A stretch of DNA of 64,000 nucleotides from Flaveria trinervia. Taxonomy: Eukaryota; Streptophyta; Magnoliopsida; Asterales; Asteraceae. The position numbers and the translations under genes are program-made. The stretch spans positions 77,371,533 to 77,435,532 of the forward strand of contig CM046444.1 of assembly GCA_025506515.1 (NCBI GenBank), in the 5' to 3' direction. The notes under the pieces were generated by a model. That model searched no databases. It saw only the letters and a list, made by a program, of their open reading frames with translations, and was not told the DNA's origin. This document shows, piece after piece, positions 1 to 10,483 of the stretch. The number at the start of each line of letters is the position of its first letter. The first letter of the stretch is position 1.

Positions 1-766
1 TGGATACTGTTCCTTCTCCAGTTATTTTTCCTCCAGCATCACCACCAAAGGCGACGTGAGTTCCATCTTTTGACTTAAAACCTTGAAACAAAGCAGTATT
101 GCCTGTCATGTGCCGACTACACCCACTATCCACATACCATGTATTGATTGGTCTTTTTGGGCGTACCTGCACTACAAGAAAGTTAAGTTGAAATATCTAC
201 CCAAGCTGAAATGGTCGTGGGCTTTCCAAATTTGTCAATAATTGTAAATTGTTTATAATGAAGATTATTCAAATCAGGTTTATTTTTGATGAATTTTCCA
301 ATTTTATTCCGAAAATTGTTTGATTTATTTTTGTGAACATCTATACCATTTGATTTATCATCTTCTGAAATGTATTGATGTCTAACATTTTTATTAGGCA
401 TCCTACAGATCTTGGTATAAAGTGTTCTTGCATGTTGTGTTTTGAGCTCATGTAATTGTTCTTAGGAAAAAATCTAAAACCTACATTAGGTTGATTAATG
501 TCTCTTTGAAATCCATTATTGATCTCTCAAATACTATGGATTAGCAAATCCTTTGCTCATGTTTGATTTTGCAAAGTTTCTAGTGAGAGATCTATTTCTA
601 AAGTAACAATCTGCAGTGTTGTGAGTCTTTTCATCACAATAAGTACAATATTTGTTATAATAATAATCTGTTGTCGAATGATTTCTCATGTCACATATGT
701 GACAGTACTTGTTAAAGTAGCACTCAGCAGGATTGTGATTTTTCATATCACAAATTTCACAGTACT
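1..766 (-). pseudogene. Element A: gag C-terminus and start of protease (left segment)
   Basis: This is the 3' part of element A's gag and the start of pol, cut by the window's left edge and separated from the rest of gag by D1. It aligns with 37.86-38.6 kb of element C. Positions 1-150 encode the protease start with an intact active-site triad (WYVDSGCSRHMTG). Positions 183-401 encode the basic gag C-terminus ending in WVDIST followed by a stop. Positions 590-766 encode tandem CCHC zinc knuckles of the form CX2CX4HX4C (CTYC, CHIC and the start of CEIC). The second has its last Cys changed to Tyr. Frameshifts separate these pieces, so the copy is dead. Family assignment is firm; the exact gag/pol boundary is inferred. 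Confidence 0.85.
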
Positions 767-1583
767 TGTTAGGATCAGTGATCTACGTTTGATTGATTAG
801 AGAGTATAGCAGCGGAATTCTAACAATGAATTAGCCAATTCACAAGAACAAAGAGATATTCAATGTAAGAACAAAAACGGTTATAGATAGGGAGAATTCT
901 GCAGATATATTTCGTTCAATATTCGCTTTCGTGTAACGGAATGTCACAATTACAATTAGGTCGACACCTCTTATATAAGAGATGTGACGTCTGCTGATGT
1001 CACTTGATAGTGATATCTAACAGAAGTTATCACAAACTACTGATAGTTAACACAACTATCGAAGATGTCAAACAGCTGACATCTTCTTACAAAAATGCTA
1101 AGTGTTAACTATTATTACAACTACTGAAAAGAAACTACTGAAACTATAACAACTGAAGAACATACTCTTCAGTTGTTTTACAAATACTAAAACAAAGAAA
1201 ACTACTGAAAGGTAAACCATCACACTACTGAAGAAGACCTCTTCAGCTGTTGTGACAACGTCTGATACTTTGGTCTTCAACACTTGTGTCTTCAGACTTA
1301 GTCTTCAGCACTTGTGTCTTCAGACTTTGTCTTCAGCACTTGTGTCTTCAAACTTTGTCTTCAGCACTTGTGTCTTCAGACTTTGTCTTCAGCACTTGTG
1401 TCTTCAAACTTTGTCTTCAGCACTTGTGTCTTCAGACTTTGTCTTCAGCACTTGTGTCTTTAGACTTTGTCTTCAGTACTTGTGTTCAGACTTTGTAATC
1501 AACTGTTGTCTTCAGCTGATGTGGTCTTCAGTAGTTGTTGTGACGTCTGTGGGACTTAAAGGTTTTTCTGATCCGGCTCATTG
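767..1583 (-). repeat. D1 3' LTR, lacking its outer U3 end
   Basis: It matches the 5' LTR at 9678-10483 from TGTTAGGATCAG up to CCGGCTCATTG. The final 17 nt, the polypurine tract and the adjoining part of ORF3 are absent. A TATA-like sequence (CTTATATAAG) lies near 970-979. U3 contains the CTTCAG-rich tandem array at about 1262-1500. The missing end shows that the 3' LTR was altered after insertion, because integration needs an intact terminus. Confidence 0.9.
1262..1500 (-). repeat. Tandem repeats in D1 3' LTR U3
   Basis: An array of roughly 24-30 nt units built from CTTCAGACTTTGT and CTTCAGCACTTGTGT, read on the plus strand. On the element's sense strand the core is CTGAAGACAAAGT / CTGAAGACACAAGTG. 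The same array occurs in the 5' LTR (about 10163-10390) with a different number of units, and in G (46848-47080). It lies upstream of the TATA-like site, where enhancer repeats often sit; enhancer function is inference. Long apparent ORFs across it are low-complexity artefacts. Confidence 0.85.
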
Positions 1584-1635
1584 TCTTCAGCACTTGTGTC
1601 TTTAGACTTTGTCTTCAGTAGTTGTTGTGACGTCT
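1584..1635 (-). repeat. Duplicated LTR scrap at a deletion junction
   Basis: These 52 bases repeat pieces of the adjoining LTR: the CTTCAGCACTTGTGTCTTTAG unit near 1440-1470 and the TTGTTGTGACGTCT stretch near 1536-1549. They then switch abruptly to ORF3 sequence matching about 57450-57470 in element F. The LTR tip, polypurine tract and about 2.65 kb of ORF3 present in F (54798-57450) are missing here. Confidence 0.75.
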
Positions 1636-2525
1636 AGGGGGTTATAACCAGTGGATATAGCCTGCGTTTGTGTTGCAGGGGCATCCTCAGGGGACTCATT
1701 TCCCTGAGTAGCCTTTTTGGTTTTCTTTTGAGTGGGTTTAGTGGGGACTTTGATTTGGAGGTGGTGGCTGTTGGTTCCAGCTGCGTGAGTTTGCGCAGCT
1801 TGGCAGCCATTTTGAGTGATTGGTGAGAGTTGTGCCGGGAGTATACTTGAGGCAATACAGCCATAGCAGGGACTCCCAGCACAACAAGTCCCTCAGCTTG
1901 AAGCTGGTTTGCAATTATGGCCATTATTAACCGAGGATATAATATCCAACGGTTAGCAGTTTGTTTTTGAGCCATATCCTTGAGCTCTGAAAATAGTATT
2001 TTCTGAAAAATTTAAAGGTTGTTGCTCAAGGATGGAGTACATTACCTGCTGCCACCTTGTAGACATTTGATCCCAAGAGGAAGTCTTAGGAGCCAAACAT
2101 ACATTTACCATGTGAAATATGAGACGTTCAGCATCATGGAAATGTTTCTTCAGTATGGTGGAGGCACTAAGGTTTCCCTGATATCCATGGTGTGCAAAGG
2201 ATAAATCAGTTGTGCTCTTTGGATATCCAGCAGGAGAAGTGGCATCATCCAGGTGTACGGTTTGACGAAGTATATCGGGAGTGATGACCACTTCGTGGTT
2301 GTTGATGACCGACCGGAGAGACGCTGTGTTCTCCCCAGTGGTCAGGGTGACGTTCATCCAAAACTGGTTAAGGGATTCGGCATGAAGGATTGGATTGAGA
2401 AGAAAGGCCGTTTTGTAGGGTGACTGGACCATAAGATCAATACCATTATCGAACTTAGCCCAGAATGGCGATTTGGTGAGGTAAGCTACACAGTTGTGTC
2501 GCGGTTTGAGCTGCATGGTCGCCAT
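1636..2525 (-). pseudogene. D1 ORF3, N-terminal part only
   Basis: This is the start of the extra ORF found downstream of pol in every main element here. The start ATG at 2523-2525 matches F (58336-58338). The first reading block runs to 1953 and the next, in another frame, from 1975 to 1634. The product opens with a KPRHNCVAYL motif, then LNQFW, DAERLIFHMV, WDQM and LYPRL, which form the core shared with ORF3 of B, C and F. The C-terminal two-thirds is deleted. I see no signal peptide or membrane span, and the function is unknown. Confidence 0.75.
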
Positions 2526-2559
2526 TAATGAGAGAGAAGTTTTGGAGAGATGAACGTTA

Positions 2560-3293
2560 GGATTGAAGAAGATGAGGCTCTGAAGGATTAGGTCAGGGAT
2601 ATTTATAGGGTACGGGTTAGAAAATAACTCAAGGGTTTGGTGTTAGTCATCAGTAGTTTTAAAACGACTGTTGACATGGTATTACCCTTTCAGATGTTGA
2701 AACAGCTGAAGTCGTGGTTTTAGGCATCAATAGTTATAAAACTACTGAAGACCATGGTTTTGACTTCAGATGTGTGAAAACAACAGATAACTTGGTATTA
2801 GTCATCAGTAGTTGTGAAACTACTGAAGACATGGTTTTGTCATCAGTTGTTGTAAACAGCTGAAGACTTGGTATTAGTCTTCAGTAGTTCTAAACTACTG
2901 AAGACATGGTTTTGGCTTCAGTTGTTTTGAAATAGCAGTTGTAGAAACAACTAAGAGAAATTACTCATCAGCTGTTTTCGTCAATTCTTAGCTTTTCAGT
3001 TGTTTCATACTGTCCTCAACACTTACTCATGAGACTTTGCATCTGCTTTTCAGAGATTTCATAGGACATCAGTACTTATCTGTTTGTACTGATTTCAGTA
3101 GTTGTAACTACATCAATAGTTGTAACTACATCAGTGGGTTAGAACAGATAAAGTACGTCAATACTTGTGAGGCATTTAACCTTCAGTAGTTATTAAAAAC
3201 TACTGAAGGTGAAAGAACTCATCAGTACTTATATGTGACATGGTTACCAATGATCACCAGTACTTATTACTGAAATCATCAGTAGTTGTCACT
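2560..3293 (-). repeat. D1 pol-ORF3 spacer with an array of short palindromes
   Basis: A non-coding spacer between the pol stop and the ORF3 start. It holds repeated units in which CATCAGTAGTT is followed a few bases later by AAACTACTGAAG, each able to form a hairpin. Clear examples lie near 2725-2750, 2800-2830 and 2877-2905. Related forms use CAGTTGTT / AACAGCTGAAG. The array continues less regularly to about 3250. Element F has the same array at 58440-59090, so it is a family feature. The same ACTACTGAAG motif recurs in the LTRs. Confidence 0.85.
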
Positions 3294-6200
3294 TATTCTA
3301 GCTACAGCATACCAAGCCTTAACACAAGGTTTTGTAAAGTAGAACTATCCAAAGGCTTAGTAAAAATATCTGCAAGCTCATCAGCACTAGGCACAAACTT
3401 AGGATCAATCAGACCTTTTTCAAAACAATCCCGAATAAAGTGATGTCTGATCTCTATATGTTTGGTCCTAGAGTGCTGGACTGGATTTTTGACAATACAC
3501 AGAGCTGAAGCACTATCCATTAATAATGGAGTCTTAGTCTCTGTAATGCCATAATCCAGAAGTTGGTTCTGAAGCCAGAGTACCTGAGAAGTGCAACTTG
3601 CAGCAGCAATGTACTCGGCTTCAGCAGTTGATGTAGCAACATATGTTTGTTTCTTACTCTGCCAAGAAATCAAACAGTTGCCTAGGAATTGACAACCACC
3701 AGAAGTTGACTTTCTACTTAACTTGCACCCTGCATAGTCACTATCTGAAAAAGCAACTAATTTGCAAGAGTGTCCAGTGGAATACCATAAACCTAGAGAT
3801 TGTGTACCTTGCAAATATCTAAAGATTTTCTTGACTGCAATCAAATGAGACTCTTTAGGAGCAGCCTGAAATCTAGCACAAACACATGTAGCAAACATAA
3901 TATCTGGTCTAGAAGCTGTTAAATACATCAAGGACCCAATCATACATCTGTAAAGTGTTTCATCAACAGCTTTACCTTTCTAATCTGCATCCAGTTGTGT
4001 GGTGTTGCACATGGGAGTAGACTAGGGCTTACAGTTTTGTAAATAAAACTTATTCAAAAGATCTTTTGTATATTTTGACTGATGAATAAAGGTTCCATAA
4101 GCCTTTTGTTTAATTTGCAAGCCTAGAAAGAACTGTAATTCTCCCATTGCACTCATTTCAAACCTCTTTTTCATTAATGTTGTAAAATCATCACACAACT
4201 GGGGATCAGAGGATGCAAAAATGATATCATCAACATAAATCTGAACAAGTAGCTTATGCTCATCCACCTTCTTAATAAACAAAGTTTTATCAATGGAGCC
4301 TCTAGTGAAATTATTCTTAAGAAGAAAAGTGGAAAGTGTCTCATACCAGGCTCAAGGAGCTTGTTTCAACCCATAAAGAGCCTTATCAAGTTTATACACC
4401 CATTCAGGATGTTTATTATCCTCAAAACCTGGTGGTTGACAGACATAAACTTCTTCCTTTATTTTACCATATAGAAATGCACTTTTGACATCCATTTGAA
4501 AAACTTTAAGATTATGGAATGCAGCATAGGCTAAAAACAATCTGATTGCCTCTAGTCTGGCTATAGGGGCAAAGGTTTCATCATAGTCAATACCTTCTTC
4601 TTGTGAAAACCCCTGTACAACCAATCTAGCCTTGTTCTTAACAATAAGCCCATTTTCATCAGTTTTATTCCTAAACACCCATTTAGTGCCTATTGCACAC
4701 TTGCCTGGGGGAAGAGGAACCAGTTCCCACACTTGCTGTTTCTTGAACTGAAGTAGCTCAAGCTGCATGGCTTCAACCCATCCATTGTCTCTCAAAGCAA
4801 CATGGTAGTTCTTTGGCTCTAGCTGACTGATGAAGAGAGCATAGAAGCAGAAGTTAGACAATTGACTTCTTGTTGAAACTCCAGCGTTGATATCACCAAT
4901 AATCTGAGACATTGGGTGATTCTTCAGTTCTTGATAAACAATGAGATTTGTGCAAGTGTTTGTAGGACCTTCAGCAGCAGCAGATGTTGATGCAGACTCT
5001 TGAAACCAAGAATTAGATGGTAACTCAAAAGATGTAGAGGAATCAGAGATCTCATCAGCATTTGTTGTGGATGGAACTGTTGAAGCTACATGAACATCAA
5101 ATTTAGCAGACACAGGCAGTTGGTCACTAAACTTGAATAGGTGAGTATTGATATTATCATCATGATCATCAATACCACCAGGTGGAAGACATGCTGCAGA
5201 AGATGATTTATGCACATGATCTGCAACAACTGGAGGTTGATAAGGAACATATTGCAGTATGTCCAAATCGAACAACTCCACAGGGTTTTATGGAATCTTG
5301 TCCATAGGAGATTCATTAAACTTCACATGCAAAGTCTCTTCAACTATCTTTGTTCTGCAGTTGAAGACTCTGTATGCCTTGCAAGTAGATGAATAACCAA
5401 CAAAATACCCTGCATCCACCTTAGGATCAAATTTTTGGAGTTGATCCTTTGTGTTGAGAATAAAACAGGGACACCCAAATGCTTTGAAAAATGAAATTAG
5501 AGGATCCAAGAGATGGAGAACTTCATATGGAGTATTCATCAACCTCTGATTTACTAAGGCTCTATTCTACACATAGCAAGCGGTGTTAACAGCTTTAGCC
5601 CAAAAGGTCAATCGCAAACCAGAGTCAGCTAGCATGGATCTTGCAGCTTCAATTAGGGTCCTGTTCTTCCTCTCCACTACTCCATTTTGTTCTGGAGTCC
5701 ATGGTATGCTAAACTGCCTTTTGATTCCCTTTGAAAGATAGAAGTCATCAAGTGTATGGTTTCTGAATTCAGTTCCATTGTCACTCCTAATACACTTGAC
5801 TGGAAGGGAATACTGCTTCTCAACATACAACACAAAGTGAATAATCTTCTGAGCAACCTCATCCTTTGAATGTAGAAAGAAAGTCCATACAAATCTGGAG
5901 TAATCATCCACAATTACCAGACAGTATTTCTTCTTTGCCATGCTCATCACTCTCACAGGACCAAATAGATCCATATGCAGTAATTGCAAGCATGCAGTGA
6001 CTTAGGCTCTTCAATAGGAGGGAATGAGACTTTGTGCTGTTTTCCTTTTAAACAAGCAGTGAAGGTTTCATCACAGTGGAACTCCTTTATTGGTAAGCCT
6101 CTGACTAAACTATTGTGGATCAGCTGATTCATATTTTTGAAATTAACATGACCCAGCCTTCTGTGCCACAGTTTAGATTCTTCGGAAGAGGCTTTGGAAA

Positions 6201-6627
6201 ATAGGCAAGGATTGCCTCTGAGATCTATTTTCTTGGAAAGATCTAAGGCATACACTCTTCCTGTCCTGTTGGCTCTCAGGAGAGTGTGATCATCCAACAC
6301 CTTATCAATCTAATGCAGAACTTTGGATGACAGAATCCTACAGTTCTGACTCGTGAAAAGAGCAACATGGCCTTTATCACACATTTGACTGACACTCAAG
6401 AGATTGTACTTGAGATTTTCCACATGATTAACATCATCAAACATTATTTCTCCATTGGAGACAAAGCTATTTCCAATGATGTAACCCCTAGCATCATTGC
6501 CAAAAGAAACAAACCCCTTCTTTCCTTGAGAGTAGTCATGAAGAAGAGAGTTGTTCCCAGTCATGTGCATAGATCCCCCACTGTCTACATACCAGATGCT
6601 ACTTTGGCATGTTGAAGAACCCTGCAA
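3294..6627 (-). pseudogene. D1 pol (protease-integrase-RT-RNase H), disrupted
   Basis: A copia-type pol. Domains in sense order: protease with WYVDSGGSMHMTG near 6560-6600; pre-integrase zinc region (WHRRLGHVN) at 5953-6300; integrase core at 5567-5989 with LHMDLFGPV, RSDNGTEF and EQNGVVERKNRT, so D, D and E are visible; reverse transcriptase at about 4022-5281 with QMDVKSAFLYG and YVDD; RNase H at 3302-3943 with SDSDYAGC and TAEAEYIA. Stops interrupt it near 3301, 3990, 4020, 4350, 5285, 5565 and 6310, with a frameshift near 5960. Several of these stops replace glutamine codons that F keeps. The family is certain; the copy is inactive. Confidence 0.93.
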
Positions 6628-9486
6628 TTATAAACAATCAGTTAGTTTTGGAGACCCAAACCTTTTTGGTTTTGGGCCTGTTCTCATCAACAGATGGTAA
6701 ACTAACAGTTTGATGGAAACAACAGCCTGAGAGGAAGAAGATGGTGAAGAAGAGGAATCCTTTGGTTTGGACCTCCTTTTCTGTGGTTTCAACATAGGAA
6801 CATCTAATTGGTTAACTCTTCCCAATAGATGTCGAACCATCATAACCAGCTGTGTTTGATTTTGTGATAAAGCTTTCAGCTCATCAGACACATTGGCATT
6901 GGAGTTTGATAAGTTCCTATGTTGCACCTTCTTCTTTTGAGCAATCTCAGCTGTTACCTGTTTAACCCCTTCCTTTTTGGATTTCTTTATGGACTTAAGG
7001 GTTACAAGATTTGATGTTGCTGATACAAATGTGGTCTCAAACTCAGTTTTCATTTTAACCATTTTCTCTTTAATTTCCTCTTTATGTTTGAGTTTGGATC
7101 CTCTTTTGTACCAACAATCATTGAACAACCACATACTTCACATGGTTTCTTCTTCATCTTATGTTGATCATCAACTAAAGAGGATGAAACTACTGAAGAC
7201 TTGCTCTTCAGTGCTTTGAAAGCATTGTTTGCTTTCTTGACTTCCTCTTTAGTAGTCTTCAAACTCTTTCTACTGACAGTTTTCTTCTTTTCAGTACTGA
7301 CAGTAGTTGGAGTTTGAACTTCAGGTGTTAAATCTTGCTCTCCAGTCCTTTCAGGACTTTCAGAATTAACTCCTGAGTTGATCAACTCTTTGATCATGTG
7401 AGTGTTAGCAGTGGAACCATCAACATCAGCTGATAGGTTCTGAGAGGGCTTAGTGCTGACTTCTACTTCTGATGGTGCTCTATCAGAAAGTAGATCACAT
7501 GATGAAATGGATTGGTTATTGCTCTCACCATCAGATTCTACCTCTGCTCTGGGAGTAAAATCTGTAGGTGGAGCAGTGTGATTGTAACCAATGCCAAACT
7601 TCACATTGGAAGCAGATTGCTTACTAAGAAGCATTTCAAAACCTTTGCATGATTGTACCCATCGATCACACTCTACTTGGGTGACTGCAAGGGTTCTTTG
7701 AGATCTTTGTACTTCTCTAGAAGTACCTCTTCCCTAGCCTTATAATCTATGATTTGGCATTTAAGTTTGTAAATCTCATCATTCTTTTCATTAAGCACAG
7801 ACTCAAATTCAGCTTTTCTTTTGGAAATTGTTTGTTCTAGCTCAATGTTCTTGTTAATCAAAGCTACATTTGTTTCTCTAATAGATGCAAATGCTGCTAT
7901 GCATGTTTCAGAACATAATTTGGCTTTTGCCTCAGAGGATACCTATGATACCTTTGGTGTAGAGGCATTAGTGGATGAAGTATCAGCAGAATCCAAAGCC
8001 ATAAGAGCTAGATTTCCAAAGGGACTGTCACCACCATGTTGACCAGCACCAGTGAACAGTTGTTCATGACTAGACAAATCATCTGGTAAACTGCTCCAGT
8101 CAACAACTCCTGGGGTGAAGAAGCTGTGTTGTTGAGGTTGAGTTTGTTGATGAGATTGGGAAGGTTGTGGTTCAGGCAATGCTTGTGGTTGTTATGCAAT
8201 TGGAGCTTGAACAGGATTTGGTTAAGGCATATAATAGCAGGGATAAGGATATGACATTGGACCTTGGGGGACAAAGTATGCAGGAGATCTAGGATGTGAA
8301 TGATGACTAGAACGAGCAGGATGTTGCCCTCTGTTTTGTGGACTAGTACTAGGAAAAGTAACAAAGGGTGCAGAAGAGTTAGATCCAGTTGATCTACACT
8401 CTCTTGCATAGTGTCCCAGCCTTTGGCATTTGTGACACCTCAACTTACTCTTGTCAAAACCAACTTTGGTTTTGCCAGAGAGTCCAGGAAATTTCCTGCC
8501 AGTTCTCTTGTAGAACTTCTGAGATCTCATATTAATCATGCCATTTGGCTCAGAATATCCATCTTTTCTAGATCATCATCAGCTATTCCTTTCAAATCAT
8601 CCATGATGAAGCATAGATTGTCACTATTACTGCCAGAATGACTCTCAATACCAACAAATGCATGATCAGAAGTATTTGAAGAGAAATCAATATGCTCATC
8701 ATAATTGCTTTCAGATGCAGCATATTCTAACTCATGAGCAACCAAGGCAGTATTCCCCGGTAAAAAGTCATTAGTGAGCTTTCCTGATGAGGACAGTTTC
8801 CTTTTCTGCTCTATCTCTCTTTCGAATGTAAGCAGTTTCCCATGAAGTTGGGTGAGAGATAGGCTATCCAGATTTGCACTGGAGCGTAGGACAATAGTGT
8901 ATGTGTCCCATCTCTCAGGCAGTGATCTGAGGAACCTGTTATTCATCTGGCTATTGGTGTATTCTTGTTTCACCATTTTCAGCTCAGAGATCAAGCAGGA
9001 AAAACGCTCAAACTGTTGAGTGAGTGTCTCACCCTTTCTATGAGAGAATGTCTCATATTGTTAGGCAAGGATTTCTCTGTTGTTTGCTAAGACCTCATCT
9101 GTGCCACCGAATTGTTCCTTCAGGGCATTCCAGAGATCATGAGCACTTTCATGATGCATAAGCCCTGAATAGATTTCATTAGGCAGTGCCATGGCCAGAA
9201 TTCCATGGGCTTTAGCATCAATCTCAAACTGTTTCCGATCTTCATCAGAGTATTGTTCATTCTTCTTCGGAACTATTTGATTGGTTTACGGATTGTTCAC
9301 CATAGGCTTATGTGGTCCATGTACCACAGATGTCCAACAACCTGAACTGTTAACAGACAGGTGATGAAGCATTCTTCGCTGCCATACGTTATACTTGGTC
9401 CTAACCAGCATCGGGGGCTTGGTTGAGGAACCGGTATTGTGAGGATCATTAGAAGGAGTAGTCATCTCAGATTCAATCAAATTCAA
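6628..9486 (-). pseudogene. D1 gag, long form with two zinc knuckles and a coiled coil
   Basis: A copia gag of about 950 codons, starting at the ATG at 9486, about 180 bp inside the PBS. The N-terminal capsid-like region runs about 9486-8540 (MTTPSNDP, YNVWQRRML, YSDEDRK, LKEQFGG, NNRFLRSLPERWDTY). A central CCHC knuckle (CHKCQRLGHYAREC) lies near 8390-8440. A Pro/Gln/Ser-rich linker (8179-7943) and a Glu/Lys-rich coiled coil (about 7860-7673) follow. A second knuckle (CEVCG...) lies near 7130, then a basic tail to 6628. Stops at about 9289, 9063, 8536, 8224 and 7945 and at least two frameshifts break it. Its great length and coiled coil fit Sirevirus gag. Confidence 0.88.
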
Positions 9487-9663
9487 TTAAGCTATAACAG
9501 ATTTAGAACAAAAACACAACAACCAATTCAATCAAAATAAATGAACGAAAGCGTCAGAATTCAATAATCTATAACCAGTTCTTGCAAATATGCTAATTCA
9601 ATCAAACATAGATATCAATTAGCAGTTTCAATGATCAATTGTTAGATCAATCAATGATTAACT

Positions 9664-9675
9664 GCTCTGATACCA
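9664..9675 (-). other. D1 primer-binding site (initiator-Met tRNA)
   Basis: The minus strand reads TGGTATCAGAGC two bases inside the 5' LTR. This is the standard complement of the 3' end of plant initiator methionine tRNA, used to prime minus-strand DNA synthesis. It confirms that the LTR at 9678-10483 is the 5' LTR and that the element runs leftwards. Confidence 0.95.
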
Positions 9676-9677
9676 CT

Positions 9678-10483
9678 TGTTAGGATCAGTGATCTACGTT
9701 TGATTGATTAGAGAGTATAGCAGCGGAATTCTAACAATGAATTAGCCAATTCACAAGAACAAAGAGATATTCAATGTAAGAACAAAAACGATATATATAG
9801 GGAGAATTCTGCAGATATATTTCATTCAATATTCGCTTTCGTGTAACGGAATGTCACAATTACAATTAGGTCGACACCTCTTATATAAGAGATGTGACGT
9901 CTGCTGATGTCACTTGATAGTGACATCTAACCGAATTTATCACAAACTACTGATAGTTAACACGACTACTGAAGATGTCAAACAGCTAACATCTTCTTAC
10001 AAAAATGCTAAGTGTTAACTATTATTACAACTACTGAAAAGAAACTACTGAAACTATAACAACTGAAGAACATACTCTTCAGTTGTTTTACAAATACTGA
10101 AACAAAGAAAACTACCGAAAGGTAAACCATCACAACTACTGAAGAAGACCTCTTCGGCTGTTGTGACAACGTCTGATACTTTGGTCTTCAGCATTTGTGT
10201 CTTCAGACTTTGTCTTCAGCACTTGTGTCTTCAGACTTTGTCTTCAGCACTTGTATCTTCACACTTTGTCTTCAGCACTTGTGTCTTCAGACTTTGTCTT
10301 CCGCACTTGTGTCTTCAGACATTGTCTTCAGCACTTGTGTCTTCTGACTTTGTCTTCAGTACTTGTGTTCAGACTTTGTAATCAGCTGTTGTCTTCAGCT
10401 GTTGTGGTCTTCAGTAGTTGTTGTGACGTCTATGGTACTTAAAGGTTTTTCTGATCCGGCTCATTGGTTCTTTTGGTCCAACA
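9678..10483 (-). repeat. D1 5' LTR
   Basis: An 806-bp intact LTR with TG...CA ends, bordered by the PBS on one side and the GTACT duplication on the other. It carries the U3 tandem array at 10163-10390, the motif AACTACTGAAG several times (10030-10145), and a TATA-like CTTATATAAG at 9880-9889. Transcription should start shortly left of that site and run leftwards. Confidence 0.95.
9880..9889 (-). promoter_or_regulatory. Putative TATA box in D1 5' LTR
   Basis: The minus strand reads CTTATATAAG, a good plant TATA sequence, downstream of the U3 repeats. G has TCTATATAAGG at the equivalent place (47367-47376). Conservation between subfamilies supports the call, but start-site data are absent. 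Confidence 0.6.

Larger units (their letters stand above)
767..10483 (-). mobile_element. Element D1: Sirevirus-like Ty1/copia retrotransposon nested in element A
   Basis: A nearly complete 9.7-kb copia element on the minus strand. The right-hand LTR begins TGTTAGGATCAG on the plus strand and ends GGTCCAACA. The left LTR has the same start. The flanks carry a perfect 5-bp target-site duplication, GTACT, at 762-766 and 10484-10488. The host sequence on both sides is element A gag, which continues uninterrupted across the same site in element C near 38.59 kb. Order on the minus strand: 5' LTR, PBS, gag, pol, spacer array, truncated ORF3, rearranged 3' LTR. About a dozen substitutions separate the first ~490 nt of the two LTRs, which suggests a fairly recent insertion. 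Gag and pol carry many stops, so the copy cannot be autonomous. Confidence 0.95.

Noticed and set aside
1262..1500. CRISPR-like regular repeats
   Set aside because: The units are direct tandem repeats without unique spacers, lie in a retrotransposon LTR, and the genome is a plant.
1252..1605. Open frames of 70-117 codons in the plus strand over D1's LTR (and 10163-10442, 46759-47097)
   Set aside because: They arise from CTTCAG tandem repeats without stops, give repetitive Ser/Leu/Cys peptides, and exist in more than one frame.
9664..9675. tRNA gene fragments at TGGTATCAGAGC sites
   Set aside because: Only about 12 nt match, and they lie next to LTRs, so they are primer-binding sites.
10439..10483. 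Tail of the 306-codon gag frame of A running into D1
   Set aside because: The last 15 codons are D1 LTR sequence read by chance and are not part of gag.
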